A DNA stretch of 64,000 bases from Bacillus sp. FJAT-14578 (GTDB lineage Bacteria > Bacillota > Bacilli > Bacillales > Bacillaceae_H). Position 1 is the first letter of the stretch, and each line of letters starts with the position of its first letter. The translations under genes and the position numbers were made by a program. The notes under the pieces were generated by a model. The model was not told the origin of the DNA, searched no databases, and was given only the letters and a program-made list of their open reading frames with translations. The stretch covers positions 186,001 to 250,000 of the forward strand of contig NZ_AYSE01000007.1 in the NCBI RefSeq assembly GCF_000504165.1. The letters run 5' to 3'. Positions 54,802-63,284 of the stretch are shown one piece after another.

Positions 54802-55587
54802 ATGTTAGAATCCAAGCGTAAAGCCATTATTTTCTTATCATTATCCTTTCTATTAGCCGTTACAGCCGGCATCTTGTTTTTAGGGAAAGTGAAGGACTTG
54901 AACTCCGGTCTTGGAGGACGGACGAAGGTATATGTCGCCGCTACTGATATAGCTTCGAGAACGCCTATTGAGCCGGGCCAGGTAATGACGATCGAGCTGC
55001 CAACTCGGTTTGTTGAGGAGTCGAAATCCTATGTAACGGATGTCAGCAAATTAGTGAATAAAGTGTCCGTTGTGCCGATGTCGAAAGGGGATCTTATCAT
55101 TGAAAATGTATTAAAGGAAGTTTCTAATGTCCAAAACGAAAACAATCGGTTAGTGGCGATTTTTGAAAATGAAAAAGTTCACTTTGATGAGGCAGTGGGG
55201 GAACAAGATCGTGTGGATATTATTGTATCCCATAAATTTAATGACCAACCGAAAACAGAGGTGTTCATGAAGGACGTTCTTGTTTCACGTCTACCTGAGG
55301 GGAAAGACTTCACGGGTGTGGCAGTCGAAGTAAGTGAAGAAGACGCACCGAAGCTCATACATATGCAAAACTATGCGGAAAGCATCAGAATTTTAAAGGC
55401 CAATGTCGGAAAAGAAGACCAAAAACAAGTGGAGGAACCGGCAGCACCGAAAGCGGAGACGAAACAAGCGGAAGAGGCCGCCAAGCAATCGGCCCCGGCT
55501 GCCCCGCCGGCGCAGCAAGAAGTCAAACCGGCTCCAGCACAGGAAACACCAGCTCAGCAGCCTGCCCAGCCGGCAAAGACAAACTAA
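54802..55587 (+). CDS. Flp pilus assembly protein CpaB/RcpC-like (SAF domain)
   Basis: 261 residues. One N-terminal membrane helix (AIIFLSLSFLLAVTAGILFLG), a SAF domain (about 35-100: VYVAATDIASRTPIEPGQVM), a second beta domain ending near residue 205, and a long tail (about 60 residues) of Pro, Ala, Gln, Glu and Lys. First gene of a Tad/Flp-type secretion-pilus operon; CpaB proteins sit at the outer side of the membrane and steer the pilus. In a Gram-positive cell the P/A/Q/K-rich tail may cross or contact the wall. ATG at 54802 after AAGGAGAGG. Confidence 0.8.
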   Translation: MLESKRKAIIFLSLSFLLAVTAGILFLGKVKDLNSGLGGRTKVYVAATDIASRTPIEPGQVMTIELPTRFVEESKSYVTDVSKLVNKVSVVPMSKGDLIIENVLKEVSNVQNENNRLVAIFENEKVHFDEAVGEQDRVDIIVSHKFNDQPKTEVFMKDVLVSRLPEGKDFTGVAVEVSEEDAPKLIHMQNYAESIRILKANVGKEDQKQVEEPAAPKAETKQAEEAAKQSAPAAPPAQQEVKPAPAQETPAQQPAQPAKTN

Positions 55588-55605
55588 CCCGTTGGAGGAG
55601 CGATT

Positions 55606-56766
55606 ATGAATCAACATCATAAATTACTCATTGTTAGCGATCAGCCTGCCATTACTGATCAGCTGCGTTTAACGATTGAAAGACCTGAAGTGGCCGTTCA
55701 TGTATTAGAACCGGGGGACGTCACATTGGAGTTAGACCGACTCGCGCCTGAAGTGGTCGTCCTCGTTCAGCCTGAAGATGATTCATCGATCGAGCTGATT
55801 CATTATATAAAAATGTTAAACCCGCTCACAGTCGTTATTTTTGTTGCACGCTATCAAGATTTTAATCTATTAAGAAGTGTGACGAGAGCCGGGGCAGTGG
55901 ACTTCTTCGTATTCCCGGATGAACTGACATTGTTTGAAGGCCGGTTTCCAAGTCTGCTTCACCTTGTGAATGAGCAAAAACAGCAGGAATCGGAAGCTGC
56001 CGCTACCGTTTCCTATAAACGCGGCCGCGGACAAATTTACTCGTTTTACAGCGGTAAAGGGGGCGTTGGAAGAACGATCGTCGCATCTTCTTTTGCGCAA
56101 ACGCTAAAGCTTGAATCGACAGCACAAGTGATTCTATTAGACTTAAATCTTCAATATGGTGGAGTGGAAACGGTGTTAACAATTGAATCCACCCGCTCGC
56201 TGGCAGACTTGCTGCCGGTCGCTGAAGAGATGAACGAAGGTCATATTCGCAATGTCTCCCAAAAAGAAAAGCATTCACAGTTAGAGGTTTTGTTGAGTCC
56301 CGCAGATGCAGAGGTTGCAGAAACCATCGCCGAAGAGTTCATCGCGAAATTGCTGCGTACATGCCGCCGCAGCTACGATTTTGTCATTGTCGATCTCCCG
56401 TCCCATATGAATGGCGTGACGTATACGGCTTTGGAGGAATCTGACAAAATTTACTATGTGTTAAACTTTAATACATTGTCATTAAAAGTGTTGAAGCAAG
56501 TGGAGCAGTTGTTTGTAAGGCTGGGAATCAATACAGAAAACCGGATGGAAGTAGTGTTGAATGAAGTGGGCCGAGATAACGAATTGCAGCCGAATGACTT
56601 AAAGCAATTTGTTACCTACCCGGTGGCGGCAAAAATCCGCCGTGATTTAAAAGGTGTCCAAGCTGCTTTGAATAAAGGAGAACCCATTCGCAAGCAGCCG
56701 AATGAAAAGAAAATTATTCCGTTTGCCAAGGATGTTCAAAAATGGGTTCTTTCCATGTTGAAGTAA
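55606..56766 (+). CDS. Tad localisation ATPase CpaE/TadZ-like
   Basis: 386 residues. N-terminal receiver-like domain (about 1-115) without a clear phospho-acceptor Asp, then a MinD/ParA-type ATPase with YSGKGGVGRT (150-157), LLDLNLQYGGVETVL and DFVIVDLPSHM. The deviant Walker A keeps the signature Lys (GKGG) but has Arg at the usual second Lys. TadZ proteins place the pilus machine at a cell site. It starts 18 bp after cpaB behind GGAGGAG and belongs to the same operon. Confidence 0.83.
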   Translation: MNQHHKLLIVSDQPAITDQLRLTIERPEVAVHVLEPGDVTLELDRLAPEVVVLVQPEDDSSIELIHYIKMLNPLTVVIFVARYQDFNLLRSVTRAGAVDFFVFPDELTLFEGRFPSLLHLVNEQKQQESEAAATVSYKRGRGQIYSFYSGKGGVGRTIVASSFAQTLKLESTAQVILLDLNLQYGGVETVLTIESTRSLADLLPVAEEMNEGHIRNVSQKEKHSQLEVLLSPADAEVAETIAEEFIAKLLRTCRRSYDFVIVDLPSHMNGVTYTALEESDKIYYVLNFNTLSLKVLKQVEQLFVRLGINTENRMEVVLNEVGRDNELQPNDLKQFVTYPVAAKIRRDLKGVQAALNKGEPIRKQPNEKKIIPFAKDVQKWVLSMLK

Positions 56767-56820
56767 CATTGTGGAAAGGTAAGAAAGTATAACTGCGAGG
56801 AAAGGAGGAAGGCAGAGAAA

Positions 56821-58170
56821 ATGGCGTCATTATTTGAAAAACGAAAAGAAAAGGTATTAAAAGAAACGAAAAGTGTAACGGCTGCCGTATATGATCAGCC
56901 GTATTTAGAAGAACTGGCGGAACATTATAAGGCACGGCTCTTACGTGATGCGAATTTAGAAGTACTCACAAGGCTTTCGCAAGGCGAAATGAGGCTGCGG
57001 ATTGAGCAGCTTGTCAGCCAGTTCATGACTGAAGAAAAAGTGGTCATTTCCAGAACGGATAAGGAATTATTGCTTACAAGAATTTTAGATGAGGCAGTCG
57101 GCTTCGGACCGCTGGAGCCATTGATTCATGATGAATCCATTACAGAAATTTTAATCAACGGGCATAAACAAGTATATGTGGAACGAAAAGGTAAATTAGA
57201 GATGACAAATGTCGCCTTCCGGGATGACTCACATGTGCGTCATGTCATTGACCGCATCGTAGCCCCCCTTGGCCGCCGCATTGATGAAAGCTCGCCAATG
57301 GTTGATGCGCGTTTGCCGGATGGAAGCCGCGTGAATGCTGTTATTCCACCAATCAGTTTAAATGGAACGCTTGTATCGATTCGTAAATTCAGGAAAGATC
57401 CATTCCGGCTGGAGGATTTACTTGGTTTAAATTCTTTAAGCGGAGAGATGGGGCAATTTTTGCAGGCCATCGTGAAAGCGAAGATGAACGTGCTGATTTC
57501 GGGAGGAACGGGCAGCGGTAAAACAACATTGCTGAACGTCGCAGCGGGTGCCATTCCATTTGGAGAACGCGTTATCACGATTGAAGACTCGGCTGAACTT
57601 CGTTTGGACCGTCCAAATGTCGTGGGAATGGAAGCGCGTCCTGCCAATGTAGAGGGACGGGGAGAAGTCACAATTCGCCAGCTTGTCCGAAATGCGCTGC
57701 GTATGCGCCCTGACCGCATCATCGTCGGGGAGGTTCGCGGAGCGGAAGCCTTTGATATGCTGCAAGCGATGAATACCGGGCATGAAGGTTCTTTGACAAC
57801 GGTCCATGCCAATTCACCGGAGGATGCACTGAGGCGTGTGGAAGCGATGGTCATTATGGCTGGGATGGACTTACCGAGCCATGTCATTCGCGAATACGTC
57901 GTTGGAGCCCTTGATTTTATCGTTCAGGCGACCCGGTTAACGGACGGTACACGTAAAATCATTTCCATTGCCGAAATTGTCACCAAGGAAGATGGGTCCA
58001 ACCGCGTTCAAGAGATTTTTACCTTTAAGCGCACAGGAATATCGAAAAACGGGGATGTGGAAGGATCCTTCATCCCGACCGGCATTGTTCCAGCATGCTT
58101 ACATCGCTTGCAGACATATGGAGCAGACATTGATGAATCCTTGTTTCAACAAGTGGAGGTGAACGTATGA
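56821..58170 (+). CDS. Tad/Flp pilus secretion ATPase CpaF/TadA-like
   Basis: 449 residues, type II/IV secretion ATPase. N-terminal helical part, then EILINGHKQVYVERKGKLE; Walker A GGTGSGKTTLL at 228-238, Asp box with TIEDSAELRL, Walker B RMRPDRIIVGEVRGAEAF and the His box GHEGSLTTVHANSPEDAL. It drives assembly (and maybe retraction) of Flp pili. Ribosome site AAAGGAGG. Its stop overlaps tadB in GTATGA, so translation is coupled. Confidence 0.92.
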   Translation: MASLFEKRKEKVLKETKSVTAAVYDQPYLEELAEHYKARLLRDANLEVLTRLSQGEMRLRIEQLVSQFMTEEKVVISRTDKELLLTRILDEAVGFGPLEPLIHDESITEILINGHKQVYVERKGKLEMTNVAFRDDSHVRHVIDRIVAPLGRRIDESSPMVDARLPDGSRVNAVIPPISLNGTLVSIRKFRKDPFRLEDLLGLNSLSGEMGQFLQAIVKAKMNVLISGGTGSGKTTLLNVAAGAIPFGERVITIEDSAELRLDRPNVVGMEARPANVEGRGEVTIRQLVRNALRMRPDRIIVGEVRGAEAFDMLQAMNTGHEGSLTTVHANSPEDALRRVEAMVIMAGMDLPSHVIREYVVGALDFIVQATRLTDGTRKIISIAEIVTKEDGSNRVQEIFTFKRTGISKNGDVEGSFIPTGIVPACLHRLQTYGADIDESLFQQVEVNV

Positions 58171-59093
58171 CAGCCGCAGTCTTTTACGGTTTAGCCGTTT
58201 TATTCGGACTATGGGGAGCATACAGCTATCTTGGCTACCGGGCGGAAAAACGTCAATGGAAACAGCGTGTGACAGGCTGGTACGGAGAGCGTCAAAAGCG
58301 GAAAAGTTTTTTCGTTGTTCTGGGGGATCGTTTTGATCAAACGAAGCATGCCGAGCCTTTAAGAGAAAAGCTGCAGCAAGCGAATCTTCCGCTTACACCG
58401 TCTGAGTTTTTAGGGATGCTGGCACTTGCTTTTATGGCCATTACCGTTCTGTCCAACAGCATGTTTGGCCTTACATACGCTCTTGGAGCCATCATTGGCA
58501 TCTTTACCGTCATCGCGACTTATTTCATTCTGTTTTGGCTTCGTCAAAACAAATATGAAGAACGTTTAAACAATCAGCTTGGCGAAGTGTGCCGCTTGCT
58601 TGGCAACTCGGTACGGGCGGGAATGACCATTTATCAGGGCATTGATCTTGTGGCACGTGAAGTGGCGTCACCGGCAAAGGAAGAATTCCAACGATTATCA
58701 CAGGAACTTCAGCTCGGGGTAGATTTTGAAAGAGCATTAAAAGACATGCAAAGGCGCCATAAATCCCGTGAGTTTCAGTTGTTTATTGCGACGCTTCTCA
58801 TTCAAAAACGTGCGGGAGGCAACCTTTACGCCGTATTGGACGAAATGTCGCAAACATTAGATGAACGAAAGCTTCTCTTGCAATCCATTAAAACGATGAC
58901 AGCCGAACAACGTTATATTTCGTACTTATTACCAATCTTACCGGTTTTTCTTGTCTTGATGATGAACCAGATCATCGACGGATTTTTGCAGCCGCTCATG
59001 ACGGTACCTGGAGCAATTTTAGGGCTTCTCTTTTTAGGAGCGACGATTCTTGCTTTTATTCTCGTTCGAAAGGTATCCAATATAAGGGTGTAA
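58167..59093 (+). CDS. Tad inner-membrane platform protein TadB-like
   Basis: 308 residues. An N-terminal helix, then TM pairs near residues 85-130 and at the C terminus, flanking a cytosolic T2SSF domain (NQLGEVCRLLGNSVRAGMTIYQGIDLV near 135). With TadC it makes the platform on which CpaF acts. ATGA overlap with cpaF and a three-base gap to tadC show a tight operon. Confidence 0.88.
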   Translation: MTAAVFYGLAVLFGLWGAYSYLGYRAEKRQWKQRVTGWYGERQKRKSFFVVLGDRFDQTKHAEPLREKLQQANLPLTPSEFLGMLALAFMAITVLSNSMFGLTYALGAIIGIFTVIATYFILFWLRQNKYEERLNNQLGEVCRLLGNSVRAGMTIYQGIDLVAREVASPAKEEFQRLSQELQLGVDFERALKDMQRRHKSREFQLFIATLLIQKRAGGNLYAVLDEMSQTLDERKLLLQSIKTMTAEQRYISYLLPILPVFLVLMMNQIIDGFLQPLMTVPGAILGLLFLGATILAFILVRKVSNIRV

Positions 59094-59096
59094 AAC

Positions 59097-60035
59097 ATGG
59101 ATGCATTACTCATTATTTCAGTCATTTTATTTTGGTTGTTCGTCGGTATTGGATTGCGTCATCTATATGTATTTCAGCAACAGAAAAAAGAGTTGATGGT
59201 ACATGTGCAAGAAACGGTACATATGGGAAATGAACACCGTAACCAGAAAAAAGAAGCATTAATCGAAAAAACCATTAGACGCCTGACAAAATTTGCAGAT
59301 GATTTTTCGTCCATGGGACAGCGTATTAACTTTTTCAGTGAGCCCCATGATGTAGAAGATTGGCTTAAACGATCAGGCTATCCGTTTGATTTAACGGTCG
59401 AGCGATTTCAAGGAATCAAAATCTTTTTCGCGCTGGCAGGATTGACGCTAGCGGCGATGGCGTTTGTCATCGGGATTCCCCTTGCTCATTTTGGTCTGCT
59501 CTTCATGCCGTTAATCGGTTACTTTCTTCCGATTTTGTATGTGAAAAGTAAAGGGAAGGAACGTCAGGAGAAACTGCGTTACGATCTTCCGGACTTTTTG
59601 GATACCGTCAGCGTCAGCTTGCAGGCTGGTGTTCATTTAGAACAAGCTCTAAAGCAAATTGTTCGCTTTTTTGACGGCCCCCTTAAGGAAGAGTTTTCCC
59701 GCTTTCTGCAAGAAGTCGAATTGGGGGTTCCAAGGGAAGAAGCATATCGGGAGCTGTTAAGGCGAAACGACAACCCTGAATTTCAGTCATTGATTAAATC
59801 CCTTATACAGGGGAACCGGCTTGGTGTTCCGATTGCTCAAACATTTAAAATGCAGGCAGAAGATATGCGCATTATGCGCAAAGAGCAGGCAAAAGAGAAA
59901 GCCGCGAAAGCATCGCCGAAAATTACTTTGATTACTACCTTCGTCATTACGCCGGCCGCCATTATGATGATTGCCGGATTGATGATATTGAATATGTTTC
60001 TTGGTGATAATAGCGTGTTTAAAATGTTTGAATAA
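59097..60035 (+). CDS. Tad inner-membrane platform protein TadC-like
   Basis: 312 residues, same architecture as TadB: N-terminal helix, helix pair near 105-150, T2SSF domain (RYDLPDFLDTVSVSLQAGVHLEQALKQI) and C-terminal helix TTFVITPAAIMMIAGLMIL. The Leu-Pro-Asp-Phe-Leu-Asp motif is typical of TadC. It completes the secretion platform directly before the pilin gene. Confidence 0.88.
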   Translation: MDALLIISVILFWLFVGIGLRHLYVFQQQKKELMVHVQETVHMGNEHRNQKKEALIEKTIRRLTKFADDFSSMGQRINFFSEPHDVEDWLKRSGYPFDLTVERFQGIKIFFALAGLTLAAMAFVIGIPLAHFGLLFMPLIGYFLPILYVKSKGKERQEKLRYDLPDFLDTVSVSLQAGVHLEQALKQIVRFFDGPLKEEFSRFLQEVELGVPREEAYRELLRRNDNPEFQSLIKSLIQGNRLGVPIAQTFKMQAEDMRIMRKEQAKEKAAKASPKITLITTFVITPAAIMMIAGLMILNMFLGDNSVFKMFE

Positions 60036-60125
60036 TTTGGGAGGTGATTCCTCACAAGACGGTGCTTTTTAGATGGCAGATTATTAAATTCATCAATTTT
60101 GAGTAAATAATAGGAGGAATAAATA

Positions 60126-60335
60126 ATGAAAACATTTATGACGAAAGCTTATGTAAAGGTACAAAGTTATTTAAATAATGAAAGAGGTTCACAGTCCCTT
60201 GAGTGGATTGGAATTGCAGCAATCATTGTTATTCTAACGGGCGTTATTTCGACTGCCATGAGCAGTACGAGTTTTGGAGACACTTTCGTAGGGAAGCTTG
60301 AAGGATTTTTAGGTAAAATTGGCGGCGGAGAATAA
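60126..60335 (+). CDS. Flp-type pilin candidate
   Basis: 69 residues. A polar leader KAYVKVQSYLNNERG is followed by SQSLEWIGIAAIIVILTGVI, i.e. a Gly before the cleavage position, Glu at mature position 5 and a hydrophobic stretch: the pattern of Flp/type IV prepilins. A Gly-rich short end KIGGGE follows. A good AGGAGG ribosome site lies before the ATG. Located after tadC and before a partial terminator, which would allow high pilin production. A prepilin peptidase (TadV/CpaA) is not in the window. Confidence 0.8.
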   Translation: MKTFMTKAYVKVQSYLNNERGSQSLEWIGIAAIIVILTGVISTAMSSTSFGDTFVGKLEGFLGKIGGGE

Positions 60336-60381
60336 GAGGCGTCAACGTCTTTAAGGATAAGAGAATAAATGATTGATAGAT

Positions 60382-60445
60382 GAAAAGGGCCTGTTAATGG
60401 AAATGATTCGGCAATAGTGCGTAATCAAGAGAGAAGGCCCTTTTC
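60382..60445 (+). terminator. Hairpin after the pilin gene
   Basis: GAAAAGGGCC (60382-60391) pairs with GGCCCTTTTC (60436-60445) across a 44-nt loop, then GTTCTTTGC. A partial terminator between pilin and the downstream genes. Confidence 0.6.
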
Positions 60446-60482
60446 GTTCTTTGCAAAACCTGAAGAAAGAGGGAGAAAACAA

Positions 60483-61847
60483 ATGAACAGGCAATGGTTA
60501 CAAAAAGGATTTATCGCTTTTTCCTCTTTGACATTGGCTATGCTGGCAGGATGCGGAAATGATGAACCAGCTGCACAGCCAAAGAAAGAAGAAACAAACA
60601 CTGTAGAAGAAGTAAACGAGAAAGCAAAAGAACCTTCTGAATTAGAAGCTTTTTATAATGCCCCGGAGGCGCCGAAAAATTATGCGGAAGTATTGGATTA
60701 TCCTGTTGGAGAGTTGGCGGGTAAACGATTTGAGGAAAATGAATCAACGTTTGAAGAAAGGTTGAACGAATTTCCGGCCTTGCCTGAGAGTGCGAGTGAA
60801 GAGGAAACAAAGGGGTTATACAATAAGCTTGTTCAGTTATATAAGCAGGAATATCCTAAGCCTCCAGGAATTGTGGCACAAGAAGATGTGGGCAATCCCA
60901 AAGAGCAACAAACGGAGCAAAAAGAGCCGAGCTATAATGTAGAAATCATTTTGGATGCCAGCGGCAGTATGGCTGGTAAAGTAAACGGAAAAACCAAGAT
61001 GGAGCTCGCTAAGGAAGCCATCCTTAATTTTGCCAGCACGCTTCCGGAAGGTACTAAAGTGGGGTTGCGTGTATACGGCCATAAGGGAAGCAATGAAGAG
61101 AAGGATAAAGCATTATCCTGCCAAAGCAGCGAGCTTGTTTATTCCATCAATACATATAATGCACAGCAGCTTCAAAGTGCGTTGAATAGCTTTCAGCCGA
61201 CAGGATGGACGCCTGTGGCTAAATCCCTTCAACAAGCATCGGATGATTTGAATGAGTTTGAAGGAGAACAACATAAAAACATCATCTATCTAGTTAGCGA
61301 TGGAATTGAAACATGCGGCGGGGATCCAGCGGCAGAAGCAAAAAAATTGAAAGAGTCCAGCATTGCGCCTGTTGTGAATGTCATCGGGTTTGATGTGGAT
61401 GATGCAGGACAAAAGCAGCTTGAACAAGTGGCCAATGCTTCTGGAGGAGACTATACATCTGTGAACACTCAGGATGAGCTCAACAACGAGTTTAATAAAG
61501 CAAAAGAAGATGCGGTCGATTGGCATACTTGGTTTCAAGAAAACAAACAAAAAATTTCTGATATTGGCATGATCAATAAAGATGCGTTTAGAAATTATCG
61601 TTCCGTTTCCAAACAGTTAGCGGATGAAGAAGCGGCCAATTATAAAAACTCTATCGATTATTTACTAGAAACAAAGAAAATTACCTTTGATCAAAAAGCT
61701 AAAATCCATCGTTGGTATTTAGATTACACACGGGATATTCAATTTACGACCAATGATATTTATCATGAAGGAGTTTCGAAAAGCCACGAAGCATATCGAG
61801 AAAAAATGGATCAGCTTTTTGAAACTCACCAAGCCAATAAACAATAG
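60483..61847 (+). CDS. von Willebrand factor A domain lipoprotein
   Basis: 454 residues. Signal peptide with lipobox LAGC (Cys near 20), a charged linker, then a VWA domain with full MIDAS: VEIILDASGSMAGK near 160, the Thr in GWTPVAKSLQQA and the Asp in YLVSDGIETCGGD. A helical C-terminal part (about 370-454) follows. Exported to the outer membrane face and anchored by lipid; VWA proteins of tad loci (TadG-like) are thought to be adhesive or structural. The ATG at 60483 is preferred over an earlier in-frame Met. Confidence 0.82.
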   Translation: MNRQWLQKGFIAFSSLTLAMLAGCGNDEPAAQPKKEETNTVEEVNEKAKEPSELEAFYNAPEAPKNYAEVLDYPVGELAGKRFEENESTFEERLNEFPALPESASEEETKGLYNKLVQLYKQEYPKPPGIVAQEDVGNPKEQQTEQKEPSYNVEIILDASGSMAGKVNGKTKMELAKEAILNFASTLPEGTKVGLRVYGHKGSNEEKDKALSCQSSELVYSINTYNAQQLQSALNSFQPTGWTPVAKSLQQASDDLNEFEGEQHKNIIYLVSDGIETCGGDPAAEAKKLKESSIAPVVNVIGFDVDDAGQKQLEQVANASGGDYTSVNTQDELNNEFNKAKEDAVDWHTWFQENKQKISDIGMINKDAFRNYRSVSKQLADEEAANYKNSIDYLLETKKITFDQKAKIHRWYLDYTRDIQFTTNDIYHEGVSKSHEAYREKMDQLFETHQANKQ

Positions 61848-61919
61848 TCTCTAAGCAGAGAACGTAAGCTTCTCAACAGCGGACATTAGGCAGAAACGGA
61901 ATAGAAAGGAGAGCAGGTT

Positions 61920-63254
61920 GTGCAGAGGATGAAAAGACGGCGTATTAGGTCAAGGGCAGCACTGTTTTTTGTCATGTTTATTTTATTTTTGCAATTCGCT
62001 CCGATACTGGCGTTTGCACAAGTGCAGCCGTGGCAGGGAGACGAGTGGAGAGATCAAATCCCTCCGTGGAAGCTTGATGAATGGAAGGGAGAGGGAACTA
62101 AAGCCATCGAGCAGCAGGAACAGCTGGAAAAATGGCAAATGCAGCAATGGTATTTGCAAACCGTACCGAATGCCTCGACATGGGAAGCCGAAAAATGGGC
62201 ATCCGAACAATGGGAAATGCAACAATGGTATTTAAAGGCGAATCCGAGCGCTTCCACATGGGAAGCAAGGCAATGGGCATTTCAGCAGTGGCAACTGAAC
62301 CAATGGAAAATGCAAGGGCAAACCGATCAGGGAAGTTGGGAAGGTGACGGAACAACAGGGGACACCCACAGTGGTGATGGACATCAAGGTGACGGCACGA
62401 CAGGGAATAGTCATGACGGAGACGGACACCAGGGTGACGGCACAACAGAAAACAGCCATAGCGGAGAAGGGACGAAAGGCGAGGGGACAGAAGAAGCCTC
62501 TAAAAGCTTTTCCTATAATCCTGATGCGGATGGATTTACCAGCTATGATGGGATCAAATACGCAGTCAACGATGCATTATTGAAACAAGTAGCACTTGGC
62601 ACAGATGTGGTCAAAGGCGAATATTATCAAGTTATAAATGGTGAAAGCATCAATGGTACTAGCGCTTTAAAAGGATCGGGGAGCTGGAAGGAGTTTCTGA
62701 TTTCAACCGTCAAGGTTTCTTCCTCCAATAACCCATATGCGAAAGAAGCGGCGGATTTCCTGGAAGCCGGTTATAAAACGTATGACGCGTATTCCAATTT
62801 CCAAGATTTTAAGTTTTTAAGCAATACAGCTGCATTGGAGCAAACGCGTATTCGTGAATTTATGCGTATGGCACCAACCGACGGAGCGTTCTACCAGGGG
62901 GCCAGACGCGTTCTTCCGAAGATTGGGGTAGGGATGGGAGCTATTGGCTTAGGCTTCTCCACTTATGAGACCGTTAAAAATGTCGGAGCTGCCATTAATG
63001 CAGACAACGGCTACGATCGGGCTGAAAGTATCGGGAAAACGATCAGCAGTGTCGGTGAAATGGTTGCAAGTGCTGGAACGATGGGAATGATGACACCAGC
63101 GGGTGCTGGGCTTATGGCTGTTGGAGCAGGGCTGTTTGTAGCTGGATATGCGGTTCAAGGCGTGACGAAGCTGATTAAAAACCGTGAAAAAATTAAAGAG
63201 AAAGCTTCGGCTTTATGGAATGGTGCAAAAGGATTGTTTGGGTTTGGAAAATAA
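61920..63254 (+). CDS. Secreted Trp-rich, Gly-Asp-Gly repeat protein
   Basis: 444 residues, not recognised as a known family. A cationic signal peptide ends at AFA-QVQ near residue 38. Then come two copies of a Trp-rich unit of about 35 residues (core QQWYLxxxPxASTWEAxxWA; residues about 74-140). A low-complexity region of GDG(T/H) and NSH repeats follows (about 143-192), then a globular part with YDGIKYAVNDAL and a Gly/Ala-rich hydrophobic C-terminal region (about 330-425) ending in a cationic KIKEKASALWNGAKGLFGFGK. The GTG start follows AAAGGAGAG. Likely surface or secreted cargo of the Tad-type locus. Confidence 0.6.
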   Translation: MQRMKRRRIRSRAALFFVMFILFLQFAPILAFAQVQPWQGDEWRDQIPPWKLDEWKGEGTKAIEQQEQLEKWQMQQWYLQTVPNASTWEAEKWASEQWEMQQWYLKANPSASTWEARQWAFQQWQLNQWKMQGQTDQGSWEGDGTTGDTHSGDGHQGDGTTGNSHDGDGHQGDGTTENSHSGEGTKGEGTEEASKSFSYNPDADGFTSYDGIKYAVNDALLKQVALGTDVVKGEYYQVINGESINGTSALKGSGSWKEFLISTVKVSSSNNPYAKEAADFLEAGYKTYDAYSNFQDFKFLSNTAALEQTRIREFMRMAPTDGAFYQGARRVLPKIGVGMGAIGLGFSTYETVKNVGAAINADNGYDRAESIGKTISSVGEMVASAGTMGMMTPAGAGLMAVGAGLFVAGYAVQGVTKLIKNREKIKEKASALWNGAKGLFGFGK

Positions 63255-63284
63255 CGAAACTCATTGGGAAGGGGGTGTTCTTCT

